Source of the DNA: Rhodanobacter soli
GTDB taxonomy: Bacteria; Pseudomonadota; Gammaproteobacteria; Xanthomonadales; Rhodanobacteraceae
Reading direction: 5' to 3'
Length of the DNA stretch: 64,000 nt
NCBI RefSeq assembly: GCF_040548735.1
Contig: NZ_JBEPSD010000003.1
Location: 434,001 to 498,000, forward strand
Positions within the stretch are counted from its first letter, which is position 1. Every line of letters starts with the position of its first letter. The notes under the pieces are model-generated. The model was not told where the DNA came from, did no database searches, and saw only the letters and a program-made list of their open reading frames with translations. Below are positions 1 through 9,589 of this stretch, in pieces. Position numbers and translations under genes: made by a program.

Positions 1-1147
1 CGTATTTGTCGAGGAGCGGCTGCGCCACCTCGTGGATTCCGGCCGGATTACCGCGACTGTTGTAGCGCCGGTGCCATGGTTTCCGTTTCGGCATCAGCGC
101 TTCGGGGCCTACTCGGCATTTGCCAGGGTGCCTGCGCATGAGCAGCGCCATGGCATCCAGATCAGCCATCCCCGCTATCCGGTCATTCCGAAACTGGGCA
201 TGAACATCGCGCCATGGCTGATGTATCGCGCGCTTCTGCCGGTCCTCCGGGAACTGCAAGCCAGCGGGACCGACTTCGATCTCATCGATGCCCACTACTT
301 CTACCCGGATGGCGTGGCTGCAGTACGGCTTGGTGCGGCCCTGGGCAAACCGGTGGTGATCACCGCGCGCGGTACCGACGTGACGTGGATCCCGCACTAT
401 CGTCGACCCAGGGCGCAAATCCAGTGGGCGGCAGGGCGCGCCGCTGCCATCGTGGCTGTATCGCAAGCGCTCAAGGACCAAGTCACCGCCTTGGGTGTGG
501 ATCCCGGGAAGATTACGGTTCTGCGTAATGGCGTTGATCTCGATCGTTTCGAGCCACGGGACCGCGCGGTGATCCGCGCCAAGTTGAGCCTCACGGGTCC
601 GGTGTGGTTGACGGTGGGCCATCTGGTCGCACTCAAGGGCGTGCACATCGTCATCGCGGCGCTGGCGCGCGTGCCGGATACGACGCTGTTGATCGTCGGC
701 GAGGGGCCGGAACAGCGCAAGCTGCGCGGCCTGGTGGAACAACTTGGTCTCCACGCGCGCGTGCGGCTGCTTGGCGCCATCTCCCACGCGGACCTGTGTG
801 ACTACTACAACGCGGCAGACGTGCTGGTGCAGGCATCGAGCCGTGAAGGCATGCCCAACGTCGTGCTGGAATCCCTGGCCTGTGGTACGCCGGTGGTGGC
901 CACGCCGTTTGCCGGAGTCAGCGAATTGCTGGATACGCCCGAAGCGGGGGAGATCGCCGCACAGCGGAGTGACGAAGCCATTGCCGCGGCATGGCTGCAG
1001 TTGCGGGACCGGGCGCCGACACGTGCCGCCACCCGCGGCGTGGCGGAGCGGCTGGGGTGGCAGCCGGTCGTGGAAGCGCAGCACGCACTTTATGCGCAGG
1101 TGTCGTTGGCCGCTGCAGGTGGCGCGACACCCGGGGCAGAGCCATGA
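1..1147 (+). CDS. Glycosyltransferase family 4 (5' end cut by window edge)
   Basis: GT-B glycosyltransferase, expected to add a sugar from a nucleotide donor to a growing exopolysaccharide repeat unit at the cytoplasmic membrane. A GTG lies at base 32, but the frame is open to the window edge and the upstream codons read VFVEERLRHLV, which looks like family sequence, so the true start lies before the window. The C-terminal half holds the usual GT4 donor-site pattern: LRNGVDLDRFEP, then SSREGMPNVVLESLACGTPVVAT with the conserved E-x7-E spacing. The stop overlaps the next start by 4 bp (ATGA), so it belongs to the same operon. The acceptor and donor sugars cannot be read from the sequence. Confidence 0.88.
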   Translation, partial: VFVEERLRHLVDSGRITATVVAPVPWFPFRHQRFGAYSAFARVPAHEQRHGIQISHPRYPVIPKLGMNIAPWLMYRALLPVLRELQASGTDFDLIDAHYFYPDGVAAVRLGAALGKPVVITARGTDVTWIPHYRRPRAQIQWAAGRAAAIVAVSQALKDQVTALGVDPGKITVLRNGVDLDRFEPRDRAVIRAKLSLTGPVWLTVGHLVALKGVHIVIAALARVPDTTLLIVGEGPEQRKLRGLVEQLGLHARVRLLGAISHADLCDYYNAADVLVQASSREGMPNVVLESLACGTPVVATPFAGVSELLDTPEAGEIAAQRSDEAIAAAWLQLRDRAPTRAATRGVAERLGWQPVVEAQHALYAQVSLAAAGGATPGAEP

Positions 1148-2445
1148 ACGACGTCTTGAGCATCGCGCAGCGTCAAGCTCGGCCGGGGACGTCGGCCGAC
1201 CGGCCGTTGCGTATCCTGCACGTGCTCGACCATTCGCTGCCCTTGCACAGCGGTTATACATTCCGGACGCTCGCCATCCTCGGGGCGCAGCGTGCGCTGG
1301 GGTGGGAAACGATGCAACTGACCGGTCCCAAGCAGGGCAACGACCGGCAGCGTGAGGAACATGTCGGTGACTGGATGTTCTACCGCACCCCGCCGGCGTC
1401 CGGCTTGCTGGCGAGGTTGCCGCTGCTCCAGCATCGTTACCTGATGCGCGCATTGCAGACCCGGCTGGCCGAAGTGGTGGACAGCGTGCGTCCCGACATT
1501 ATCCATGCGCACTCCCCGGCGCTGGACGCGTTCCCCGCGCTCGCGGTGGGCCGGGCCGTCGGCATCCCGGTGGTGTACGAAGTCCGTGCGTTCTGGGAAG
1601 ACGCTGCCGTCGACCTCGGTACGGCGCGAGAGGGAGGGCCGCGATATCGGTTGACGCGCGCGCTGGAAACCCGGGCCCTGCAACGGGCAGACGCCGTGAC
1701 CACGATCTGCGACGGCTTGCGTGGCGACATGCTGAAGCGCGGCATTCCCGCAGACAAGATCACCGTCATTCCCAACGCCGTGGATACTTCCCAATTTCGA
1801 TTCACGGCCACCAACGATGTGGAGTTGCTGGAGGCATATGGACTGACGCGCGGGAGCACGCTGGGGTTCGCCGGCTCGTTCTACGCCTATGAGGGGCTGG
1901 ATATGCTGCTCCGGGCAATGCCGCTGGTGCTGCGCGCAGTGCCGCAGGCACGCCTGCTGTTGCTGGGCGGGGGACCGCAGGACGCCGATCTGCGGGCGCT
2001 GGCCACCCACCTCGGCCTCGAGCGCGTCGTGCATTTCGTCGGCCGCGTGCCGCACAGCGAAGTCACCCGCTACTACAGCGCCATGGACGTCATGGTCTAT
2101 CCGCGTATCTCGCGACGGCTGACGGAATTGGTGACGCCGCTGAAGCCGCTCGAGGCGATGGCCATGGGCAAGCTGGTGGCGGCTTCGGATGTCGGCGGCC
2201 ACCGCGAGCTGGTTCGCGACGGCCACAATGGCCATCTTTTTCCCGCAGGATCGGCCGAGGCCCTCGCGCAGTGTCTGATCAAGCTGCTGCAGACTCCCGC
2301 GAGCTGGGACAAGGTGATAGCCAATGGGCGGGAGTTCGTCGAGCGCGAACGCACCTGGTCGGCGAGCGTGGCACGCTACCGGGCCGTTTATACCGACGCA
2401 CTCGACCGCCAGCGGCGCAGCACGGGAGGGGCGCATGAGCGTTGA
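1144..2445 (+). CDS. Glycosyltransferase, PEP-CTERM/exosortase A-associated type
   Basis: Predicted GT-B glycosyltransferase of 433 residues. The start is the ATG at 1144, which overlaps the previous stop as ATGA; a longer frame upstream exists but would run deep into the preceding gene. The N-terminal segment RILHVLDHSLPLHSGYTFR is the hallmark I associate with the exosortase A-linked glycosyltransferase family (Daro_2409-like), recalled from family knowledge and not searched. An N-terminal acceptor domain is followed by a donor domain containing IPNAVDTSQF and TPLKPLEAMAMGKLVAASD. The gene overlaps the next start by 11 bp. It probably helps build the polysaccharide that accompanies PEP-CTERM systems. 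Confidence 0.9.
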   Translation: MNDVLSIAQRQARPGTSADRPLRILHVLDHSLPLHSGYTFRTLAILGAQRALGWETMQLTGPKQGNDRQREEHVGDWMFYRTPPASGLLARLPLLQHRYLMRALQTRLAEVVDSVRPDIIHAHSPALDAFPALAVGRAVGIPVVYEVRAFWEDAAVDLGTAREGGPRYRLTRALETRALQRADAVTTICDGLRGDMLKRGIPADKITVIPNAVDTSQFRFTATNDVELLEAYGLTRGSTLGFAGSFYAYEGLDMLLRAMPLVLRAVPQARLLLLGGGPQDADLRALATHLGLERVVHFVGRVPHSEVTRYYSAMDVMVYPRISRRLTELVTPLKPLEAMAMGKLVAASDVGGHRELVRDGHNGHLFPAGSAEALAQCLIKLLQTPASWDKVIANGREFVERERTWSASVARYRAVYTDALDRQRRSTGGAHER

Positions 2446-3640
2446 TACGCCTGCGCTGGTACTGGGCGCCGGAGCCAATGGCCTGGGCGTGGCGCGCAGC
2501 CTGGCGCGCGCGCGGGTCCCGGTCTGGTTGCTGGATTCCGATGTGCAGCGCCCGGAAATGCACACCCGGGCGGCGCAGCCCTTGAAGATACGTGCGGCGC
2601 ACGGTGAAACGCTGGTCGAAGACCTTGTGCGCCTGGGTACGACGCAGTTTTCCGGTGTGCGCCCGGTGCTGCTCCTGACCCGGGAAGAAAGCGTCAAGAC
2701 CGTTTCACATCATCGCGATCGGCTGTCCGCCCTTTATCGATTCAGCCTGCCGCCCAGAGGCGTCGTGGATACCTTGTTGCACAAACAGGGGTTCCAGCGC
2801 CGTGCCGAACAACTCGGCAGCCCCATTCCGCCGCTGGTGCACGTACGCACACCCGCGGATTTGTCCGCGCTCGAGGGCCTGCATTATCCGGTGGTGATCA
2901 AACCCGGCGAACGGGATGCCGATTATGGGCGGCGGTTCAAGAAGGCGTATCGCGTGGAGAGCGCCGCGGAAGGTGTTGAGCTGATCCGTCGCATCCTGCC
3001 GGTGATGGCGGACGTGGTGGTGCAGGAGTGGATCGAGGGCCCGGACTCCAACATTTACTTTTGTCTGCAGTACCTCGATCGGCAGAGCCGGGTTGTCGGA
3101 TCATTCACCGGTCGCAAAATCCGATCGTGGCCGCCACAGGTGGGCGGTACGGCCAGTTGCACCGCGGCTCCGGAAGTCCATGCAGACCTTTCCGCCATGA
3201 CTACCCGATTTTTCCAGGCCGCGGGCGTGATTGGCATGGCCAGCATGGAGTACAAGCGCGACACGCGCAGCGGCGAGTTCCGCATGGTGGAGCCGACGGT
3301 CGGGCGTACCGATTACCAAGAGGAAGTGGCGACCTTGAACGGCGTCAACCTGCCGTACGCCGCATGGTGCTCCGAGCTCGATCTGCCGTTCCCGGCGGCC
3401 GTCGCGACGAAACGGCCCGTCGTATGGCGGGTGCGATCCGAGGACGTGCAGTCCGCAGCCGCCCAGGGCCAGCGGCTCATGCAGGGCCATCCGCGCGGTG
3501 GTCATGTGGCCGATGCCTTGTGCCGGTGGCGTGATCCGATGCCGTGCCTGGTGCGAAGCCTGCAACACGCCTGGCGCGCGCTGCACCGTCGAACTTTGAA
3601 GCTGATGCCGGGACCACCTGCGGCCAGGAGCAAGCCATGA
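2435..3640 (+). CDS. ATP-grasp domain protein
   Basis: Predicted ATP-grasp ligase of 401 residues starting at the ATG at 2435, after a GGAGGGGC ribosome-binding stretch. The N-terminus (LVLGAGANGLGVARSLARA) is a dinucleotide-binding-like preATP-grasp fold. The middle carries the ATP-grasp nucleotide-site pattern YPVVIKPGERDA and later VVVQEWIEGPDSNIY, with a metal-site segment MVEPTVGRTDYQ. ATP-grasp enzymes join a carboxylate to an amine or thiol with ATP. Inside an exopolysaccharide operon this one could attach an amino acid or other amide to a sugar acid, which is inference only. Its stop overlaps the next gene's start (ATGA at 3637). Confidence 0.8.
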   Translation: MSVDTPALVLGAGANGLGVARSLARARVPVWLLDSDVQRPEMHTRAAQPLKIRAAHGETLVEDLVRLGTTQFSGVRPVLLLTREESVKTVSHHRDRLSALYRFSLPPRGVVDTLLHKQGFQRRAEQLGSPIPPLVHVRTPADLSALEGLHYPVVIKPGERDADYGRRFKKAYRVESAAEGVELIRRILPVMADVVVQEWIEGPDSNIYFCLQYLDRQSRVVGSFTGRKIRSWPPQVGGTASCTAAPEVHADLSAMTTRFFQAAGVIGMASMEYKRDTRSGEFRMVEPTVGRTDYQEEVATLNGVNLPYAAWCSELDLPFPAAVATKRPVVWRVRSEDVQSAAAQGQRLMQGHPRGGHVADALCRWRDPMPCLVRSLQHAWRALHRRTLKLMPGPPAARSKP

Positions 3641-4752
3641 GCGCGGTCACCAACCTCCTGTCCGGACGCTGGACACGTCCAGCCGTGGATGCGCGCCGTG
3701 GGCTGCAGGCCGCCGCCGAATGGCTGGCGCGCGCCCAGGACGCCACCGGCTGCGGCGGTGTCAGCGCCTATTACGATGCGGTGAAACGCCAGTGGGCTGG
3801 CGCCTATCCGGAAACCACCGGGTACATCATTCCGACCTTCTTGCGCTACGCGGAGTTCTCCGGTCAAAGCGAATACCGGGAACGCGCCATCCGCATGGCC
3901 GAGTGGGAATCGGCCATCCAGCTCCCTGATGGGAGCGTGCGTGCCGGTACGTTGGATACGACACAGGCGGTGCCGACCATCTTCAACACGGGACAGGTGT
4001 TGTTTGGCTGGCTGTGCGCCTGGCAGCAGACGCGGGACGCGCGTTTTCGTGACTCGGCGCTGCGCGCGGCGGATTGGCTGGTGGCCGCTCAGGACCCGGA
4101 TGGCGCATGGCGGCGTTTTGCTTCGCCGTTTGCCGCCCACGCCGTGAACACCTACAACACACGCGTGGCGTTCGCGCTGGCCGAGGCCAGCTGCGCCTTG
4201 CAGGAGCCCCGTTATCTGGACGCGGCCGTGCGCAATGTGCAGTGGGCACTCGCCCAGATGCATCCCAACGGATGGCTGGAAAACAACGACCTTGAAGACA
4301 ACGATCGTCCGCTTACGCATACCATCGCGTATGCGACCCGCGGCATTCTGGAGGTCGGCTTGATCGCTGCCAACAGCGCCTTTGTGGATGCCGCGGCGCG
4401 CGTGGCGCGATCCGTCGCGCAAGCCCAGCGCCGCGACGGTGCCTTGCCCGGCCGGTTGGATTCTGCCTGGCGGGCGGCAAGCCGCTGGACCTGCGTGACC
4501 GGCAACGCGCAAATGGCGATCATCTGGCAGCGTCTGGCGGCGGAAACCGGCGAGCACGCCTGGAAACCGGTGGTGGAACGCGCCAATCGCTTCAATCTGT
4601 CCATCCAGGATGTGACTGCGACCGACGGGGCGGTGCGTGGTGGAGTGCCGGGCTCGTATCCGCGATCAGGCGGCTACATGAAAAACCGTTATCCAAACTG
4701 GGCCGCCAAGTTCTTCATGGACGCACTCATGCTGCAATTGGAAGCGGGTTGA
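3637..4752 (+). CDS. Predicted alpha/alpha-toroid (six-hairpin-like) protein of the EPS locus
   Basis: Cytoplasmic-looking protein of 371 residues with no signal peptide. Its helical repeats contain recurring GxW- and Y-rich turns, for example WLARAQDATGCGG, WLVAAQDPDGAW and WALAQMHPNGWLEN. This spacing is typical of alpha/alpha-toroid folds seen in glycoside hydrolases, epimerases and terpene cyclase-like proteins. I cannot assign a reaction. Candidates are a sugar-unit modifying enzyme or a glycosidase acting on mis-assembled polymer. The ATG at 3637 is coupled to the previous stop (ATGA), and the downstream O-ligase-like gene starts only 4 bp after this stop. Confidence 0.7.
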   Translation: MSAVTNLLSGRWTRPAVDARRGLQAAAEWLARAQDATGCGGVSAYYDAVKRQWAGAYPETTGYIIPTFLRYAEFSGQSEYRERAIRMAEWESAIQLPDGSVRAGTLDTTQAVPTIFNTGQVLFGWLCAWQQTRDARFRDSALRAADWLVAAQDPDGAWRRFASPFAAHAVNTYNTRVAFALAEASCALQEPRYLDAAVRNVQWALAQMHPNGWLENNDLEDNDRPLTHTIAYATRGILEVGLIAANSAFVDAAARVARSVAQAQRRDGALPGRLDSAWRAASRWTCVTGNAQMAIIWQRLAAETGEHAWKPVVERANRFNLSIQDVTATDGAVRGGVPGSYPRSGGYMKNRYPNWAAKFFMDALMLQLEAG

Positions 4753-4756
4753 CGCC

Positions 4757-6073
4757 ATGCGCGATATCGCCTTTGCGCTGCTTATCTTCGGGATGCTCCC
4801 CTTCATTCTGAAGCGGCCGTATTGGGGCCTGCTGGCATGGTCTTGGCTCGGCTACATGAATCCCAACCGGCTGTGCTTCGGCTTCGCCGTCGGTTTCCCC
4901 TGGGTGCAGCTGATTGCCATCGCCACGCTGGTCGGTTTGGCGTTCAGTAAGGAAAGCAAGAAGATTCCCAAGTCTCCGATCAGCGTTTTTCTGTTCCTGT
5001 TTCTGATGTGGACCGGAATTACCACTTTCTATGCGGCAGTGCCAGATTCGGCTTGGAGCAAATGGCAGGAGTTTGCCAAGGTCTTGGTCATGGTGTTCGT
5101 CACCTTGATGATGGTAAATAGCCGGGAGCGTATTCACTGGCTTATATGGGTCATTGTCGTTTCACTGGGATTTTATGGCCTCAAGGGTGGCCTGTTCACG
5201 GTTACGCACGGCGGTAGCAGCAATGTGCTCGGACCTCCCAACAGTTTCATTGCCGACAACAATGCCTTGGCACTCGCGCTATGCATGACGCTTCCGCTCA
5301 TGCGCTATCTGCAGCTGCATTCGTCTCCGCGAGTCGTGCGCATTGGGATGGGCATCGCCATGTTGTTTACCGGCATCGCGGTATTGGGCACGTATTCGCG
5401 GGGTGGCCTGATAGGTCTGGCCATCGTCGCCGGCGCCTTGTTCTTGAAGAGCCGCCGGCGGCTTGCTGTTGTCCTGGTTGCGGTTGCAGTGGGTTTGGTC
5501 GCCTATCATTTCATGCCGCCCGAATGGGCGGCGCGCATGGACACGCTGCATCAGGCCAGGGAGACGTCTTCAGGCGAGTCACGGATACAGTCCTGGAAAT
5601 TCGCCGCGAACGTCGCCATTCACCACCCATTGGTGGGTGGAGGGTTCGACGATTATCTAAGTGCACCCTTGTGGGATGCCTTTGCGCCTGATGGCGCCGA
5701 GCAACGCGCCATACACAGCATCTATTTTCGCGTATTGGGTGAGCAGGGCTTCCCCGGGCTGGTTCTTTTTCTCACGCTGATGTTCGCCAGCTGGCGAAAT
5801 TGCAGCCGCGTTCGGAAGAGCACGCGGGACCTGCCAGATCAAAAATGGGCGTACGATCTTGCATCCATGTTGCAGGTAGCCCTGATAGCGTTCATGGCAG
5901 CCGGGGCCTTCCTGCCGATGACCTATTTTGACCTGAGCTACCAGCTGATGGCCGTGTGCGCACTACTGGGGCTGCATGTGCAGGAGGGTGGGGCACAACG
6001 GACGGGCGAGCGGAGCCACGGCTTCGGTGTGGGCGTGCGATCGCCGCCGGTGCACAGTGCGCTTGCGGAGTGA
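4757..6073 (+). CDS. O-antigen ligase/Wzy-like polymerase, exosortase A-associated
   Basis: Polytopic inner-membrane protein of 438 residues with about ten hydrophobic segments. The opening stretch FILKRPYWGLLAWSWLGYMN and the GPPNSFIADNNALAL region match my memory of the exosortase A-associated putative O-glycosylation ligase family (PEP_O_lig_1). A large periplasmic loop before residue 300 contains HHPLVGGGFDDY, the position of the Wzy_C loop in O-antigen ligases. It probably polymerises or ligates lipid-linked glycan at the periplasmic face. The ATG at 4757 follows the previous stop by 4 bp. The following glycosyltransferase starts 4 bp after its stop. Confidence 0.88.
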   Translation: MRDIAFALLIFGMLPFILKRPYWGLLAWSWLGYMNPNRLCFGFAVGFPWVQLIAIATLVGLAFSKESKKIPKSPISVFLFLFLMWTGITTFYAAVPDSAWSKWQEFAKVLVMVFVTLMMVNSRERIHWLIWVIVVSLGFYGLKGGLFTVTHGGSSNVLGPPNSFIADNNALALALCMTLPLMRYLQLHSSPRVVRIGMGIAMLFTGIAVLGTYSRGGLIGLAIVAGALFLKSRRRLAVVLVAVAVGLVAYHFMPPEWAARMDTLHQARETSSGESRIQSWKFAANVAIHHPLVGGGFDDYLSAPLWDAFAPDGAEQRAIHSIYFRVLGEQGFPGLVLFLTLMFASWRNCSRVRKSTRDLPDQKWAYDLASMLQVALIAFMAAGAFLPMTYFDLSYQLMAVCALLGLHVQEGGAQRTGERSHGFGVGVRSPPVHSALAE

Positions 6074-6077
6074 GGAC

Positions 6078-7367
6078 GTGAGCAGGAAAGTCTTGATGAT
6101 CGCCTTCCATTTCCCGCCTGCTGCGATGGGAAGCGGGCACCTGCGCACGCTTGGTTTTGCGCGCCACCTGCCGGCATTTGGCTGGGACCCCGTTGTGTTG
6201 TCGGCGCGGGCGCTGGCTTACCCACGCACTGCGCCGATCGCCGCTCAGCTCATTCCAGAAGGCTGCGTGACACACCGCGCGTTGGCGTTCGATGCCCGGC
6301 GCCATTTCGGTATCGGCGGGAAGTATCCCGGATTCCTGGCGCAGCCCGATCGCTGGAGCTCCTGGTGGCCGGCGGCGGTCGTGCAGGGAATGCGCCTGAT
6401 CCGTCGTCATCAGGTGTGCGCGATCTGGTCCACCTATCCCATCATGACGGCACACTGCATTGCTCGGACCCTGAGCCGTATCACCATGTTGCCGTGGGTC
6501 GCGGATTTCCGGGACCCGGTCGCCAGCTCGGTCGAGGCCGAAAATCCCTATGCTGTTGCCTCACAGCAGCGTTGGGAACGACGCGTACTGCGGGATGCAT
6601 CGCGTGTCGTAGTCACTACGCCGGGAGCCCTGCGCGCCTTTGCAGGGAGCTATCCCGCAGCGCATGCCGAGGGCCGCCTTGCCGTGATCGAAAACGGTTA
6701 CGACGAGATCGCGTTCAACGGGCTTCCCGAACCACCGTCGCAGCCAGGGCGACCCCTGGTACTGGTGCACAGCGGCCTGTTGTATACGGATGGCCGCAAT
6801 CCAGCGCCGTTCTTTGCGGCACTTGCGCGCCTCCAGGCCAACGGCACGCTGGGCGCCGCCGACGTCCACGTGGTGTTGCGAGCCAGTGGGTCGGAAGCAA
6901 TGTACACGCGCGAAATCGAGCGTCTGGGACTCGGGGAGATGGTGACGCTGGCGCCCCCAGCTTCCAATCGGGAGGCGCTCGAGGAACAGGCTCGCGCGGA
7001 TGCGCTGTTGTTGTTCCAAGGCCCCCGCTTCGACCGCCAGATTCCTGCGAAGTTGTACGAGTACCTGCGCATCGGGCGGCCGATCTTCGCGCTGGTGGGC
7101 GAGCACGGAGACACGGCTGCAGTATTACGCAGCACGGACAGTGCGGAGCCGGTGCCGATTGATGATGTTGATGCGATTGCCACTCGGCTACCCGCGTTCG
7201 TTCGCGCGGTGCGTGAAGGCCGTGCCCCCGTTGCGCGCAGGCAAGCCGTAATGGGGTATGCAAGAAGCGCGGGTGCAGCGAGGCTTGCAGGCATGCTGGA
7301 TGGTGCTGCCGCCACACCCGAAAACATGTTCCGCGAGTCCACTGACGTGACACCGTCTCAACCCTGA
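6078..7367 (+). CDS. Glycosyltransferase (GT4-like) of the EPS locus
   Basis: Predicted GT-B glycosyltransferase of 429 residues. I place the start at the GTG at 6078 because it follows the upstream stop by 4 bp with GGAGTGAGGA before it, and the protein then begins SRKVLMIAFHFPPAAMGSGH, the usual opening of these enzymes. A longer upstream frame would overlap the preceding gene by about 100 bp. The donor-site half includes RFDRQIPAKLYEYLRIGRPI, the EYL..GRP motif typical of this subgroup. The acceptor is likely a polyprenyl-linked sugar. The segment after the kinase-like glycine loops gives no evidence of a second domain. Confidence 0.87.
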   Translation: MSRKVLMIAFHFPPAAMGSGHLRTLGFARHLPAFGWDPVVLSARALAYPRTAPIAAQLIPEGCVTHRALAFDARRHFGIGGKYPGFLAQPDRWSSWWPAAVVQGMRLIRRHQVCAIWSTYPIMTAHCIARTLSRITMLPWVADFRDPVASSVEAENPYAVASQQRWERRVLRDASRVVVTTPGALRAFAGSYPAAHAEGRLAVIENGYDEIAFNGLPEPPSQPGRPLVLVHSGLLYTDGRNPAPFFAALARLQANGTLGAADVHVVLRASGSEAMYTREIERLGLGEMVTLAPPASNREALEEQARADALLLFQGPRFDRQIPAKLYEYLRIGRPIFALVGEHGDTAAVLRSTDSAEPVPIDDVDAIATRLPAFVRAVREGRAPVARRQAVMGYARSAGAARLAGMLDGAAATPENMFRESTDVTPSQP

Positions 7368-7406
7368 GATCCCCGACCATCCGCAAGCCTTTCGAGGACA
7401 CGAAAC

Positions 7407-8108
7407 ATGAACTGGAGTCCCGACGAGCATTACCAGAGCCGGAAGGTCGCGAGCGAGTACGACCGAAAGCGTTTTGCGAGCGTTCCGGGACGGGTATTCA
7501 ACCATCTGGAAAAACGCACCATCGTGAAGTGTTTTGCCCGCGTTCCCAAGGGGCAAACAATCGCCGACGCGCCGTGCGGAACGGGGCGGCTGGCCGAGCC
7601 GTTACTGGCCGCCGGTTACCGGGTGCATGGCCTGGATATTTCCGACGAAATGCTGGAAATAGCAAGGCAACGTCTGCGTGGCTTCCCGGGTCGCTTCGCC
7701 TGCGAGGTCGTGGATGTCAAGGCATCGCGGCCACACGAACCGTTGTATGACGCTGCACTGTGCGCCAGGGTTCTGATGCATTTCCCGCTCGATCAGCAGG
7801 TCGAGTTCCTCACGGGTGTGGCCAGGCTGAGTCGCTCGATCGTGGTCATCAACCACAGCCTCGATTCGGGCTATCAGCGGTTCCGGCGGCGCGTGAAACA
7901 CTGGTTGGGCAATCAGGCTTCCGCAAACTACCCCGTCAGCAATGCCGACATCAGGGTTCTGTTGCAGCAATCGGGCTTGCGCGAGGTGCAACGTTATCGC
8001 CTGGCTTCGCTGGTCAGCGAGGCAATCTATATCGTCGCGGAACGGATCACGCCGGCCGCGGAATCCGCGCGGGCGAGGCAATCGCAATCGGCAGCGGCCG
8101 TATCGTGA
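7407..8108 (+). CDS. Class I SAM-dependent methyltransferase
   Basis: Soluble Rossmann-fold methyltransferase of 233 residues. The SAM-binding motif I is IADAPCGTGRL at about residue 52, and the acidic ribose-binding motif is VHGLDISDEML about 20 residues later. LCARVLMHFP occupies the motif IV/post-II position. The ATG at 7407 has a GAGGA ribosome-binding site 7 bp upstream. Its stop shares bases with the next gene's GTG start (GTGA at 8105). In this operon it probably methylates a sugar or lipid-linked intermediate, giving O-methyl decoration. The target is not evident from sequence. Confidence 0.85.
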   Translation: MNWSPDEHYQSRKVASEYDRKRFASVPGRVFNHLEKRTIVKCFARVPKGQTIADAPCGTGRLAEPLLAAGYRVHGLDISDEMLEIARQRLRGFPGRFACEVVDVKASRPHEPLYDAALCARVLMHFPLDQQVEFLTGVARLSRSIVVINHSLDSGYQRFRRRVKHWLGNQASANYPVSNADIRVLLQQSGLREVQRYRLASLVSEAIYIVAERITPAAESARARQSQSAAAVS

Positions 8109-9586
8109 GCATAGGCGGCAGAAAGCCCAAGAACAGCGTACGCAAGGCGCTGTCGCTGTCTTTCGTCCAAACCCTTGTCAGTCTGGTATTCACCTTCGGC
8201 GGGGTCATCGTCGTCAGTCACCTCCTGACGCCCACAGAAATCGGCATTTATTCCGTGGCGGCCGGTCTGGTGGCACTGATGCAGATGTTGCGCGACTTCG
8301 GCGTGAGCGAATTCCTGATCCAGGAAGAAGAGCTCGACGAGCAGAAGATTCGCACCGTCTTCACGATCAACCTGGTGATTGCGTGGTCGCTGGGTATTGC
8401 GTTGTTTGCGCTCAGCGGAGTCGCAGGAAGGTTTTACGGCAACCCCGGTGTGTCCGATGTATTGCAGGTGGTCAGTATCGTCTTCGTGCTGCTGCCATTT
8501 GGCGCCATCAGTCAGACGTTGATGAAACGCGATCTGGAGTTCGGAAAGCTGCTCAAGATCCGCCTCGGCGAGAACATCACACGCAGCTGCACCACGGTCG
8601 GATTGGCATATGCCGGTTTCAGTTACATGAGCATGGCCTGGGCTTCGGTGGTCGGCATCCTGGTGATGGTGGCGGGTTGTGCCGTGTGGGGCAGGCAGTA
8701 CCGGGTCACGAGTCTCAGCCTGTTGCACTGGAAGCGCGTACTGGGTTTCGGATCCAACCGGACCATCGCCGATATTGCACGGCAGGTGGGCGATCAGTCC
8801 GCAAACCTCGTGATTGGTCGCATGCTGGGCATGGCCGCCACCGGCCTTTATTCGCGCGGCTACGGTATCGTCAACATGTATAGCAGCACCTTCGTGGGCG
8901 CGATCAACGGCGTCGCGTTCCCGGCGTTTGCGCGCGAACACCGCGAAACCGGCGCCGCCCCGCAGCTTTTCCTGAGATCCCTCGTCTATCTCACCGGTAT
9001 CAGCTGGCCGTTCTTCGCCGCCGGCGTACTGCTGGCATTCCCGATCATCCGCGTCTTGTTCGGTAGCCAATGGGATGCGGCGGTGCCGCTGATGCGCTGG
9101 CTGTGTGCCGCTGCCATCGTGGGCACCTTGACGTACCAATGCAGTCAGTTCCTGGTTGCGTTGGGCCACGTGGGTGCCGTGACGCTCATCGAAGTGCAAT
9201 ACCAGTTGGTACGGATTGGTGTAACGATTGTGGCGGCCTTGTACAGCGTCACGGCCGTCGCAGCGGTTCAGGTGCTGGTGTATATCGCGGCGACAGTTCT
9301 CTACTACCGGCGGCTGCGCAGCTACGAACCGCTATCCATGGGCAAATGCGCGAGAGCGGTAATTCCGAGTATTGCGGTGACGATTACCACCTGCATCGCG
9401 CCAGCGGTGGTGGCATTCTGGCCCGGCCTGATCCAGCAACATATGATTCCTGCCCTTTGCGGTGCCGTGGTTGCGGGCTGCGCAGGGTGGCTGGTCGGCG
9501 CACGAATCGTTCGGCATCCGTTGTTGGATGAATTCCGGCGCGCCGCGTCGCGTTTCCCAAGATGCAACCAGATTCTATTTGGCTAG
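8105..9586 (+). CDS. Oligosaccharide flippase (Wzx/MVF superfamily)
   Basis: Integral membrane protein of 493 residues with about 12-14 hydrophobic segments, typical of the polysaccharide transporter family. The N-terminal segment ALSLSFVQTLVSLVFTFGG and the motif LLTPTEIGIYSVA are characteristic: two TM helices around a conserved GxYS turn. It would flip undecaprenyl-linked repeat units to the periplasm, where the polymerase-like gene product at 4757 acts. I chose the GTG at 8105 because it forms a 4-bp overlap with the methyltransferase stop and yields a normal Wzx N-terminus. The longer frame upstream lies inside the methyltransferase gene. Confidence 0.9.
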   Translation: MSIGGRKPKNSVRKALSLSFVQTLVSLVFTFGGVIVVSHLLTPTEIGIYSVAAGLVALMQMLRDFGVSEFLIQEEELDEQKIRTVFTINLVIAWSLGIALFALSGVAGRFYGNPGVSDVLQVVSIVFVLLPFGAISQTLMKRDLEFGKLLKIRLGENITRSCTTVGLAYAGFSYMSMAWASVVGILVMVAGCAVWGRQYRVTSLSLLHWKRVLGFGSNRTIADIARQVGDQSANLVIGRMLGMAATGLYSRGYGIVNMYSSTFVGAINGVAFPAFAREHRETGAAPQLFLRSLVYLTGISWPFFAAGVLLAFPIIRVLFGSQWDAAVPLMRWLCAAAIVGTLTYQCSQFLVALGHVGAVTLIEVQYQLVRIGVTIVAALYSVTAVAAVQVLVYIAATVLYYRRLRSYEPLSMGKCARAVIPSIAVTITTCIAPAVVAFWPGLIQQHMIPALCGAVVAGCAGWLVGARIVRHPLLDEFRRAASRFPRCNQILFG

Positions 9587-9589
9587 GCC

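Noticed and set aside
1090..2697. Long minus-strand frame opposite the glycosyltransferases
   Set aside because: No family features, and it spans two real genes; a GC-bias artefact. The same holds for long frames opposite prsK (27285-29078), ftsY (38535-40808) and the MCP/flgA genes (48817-51219).
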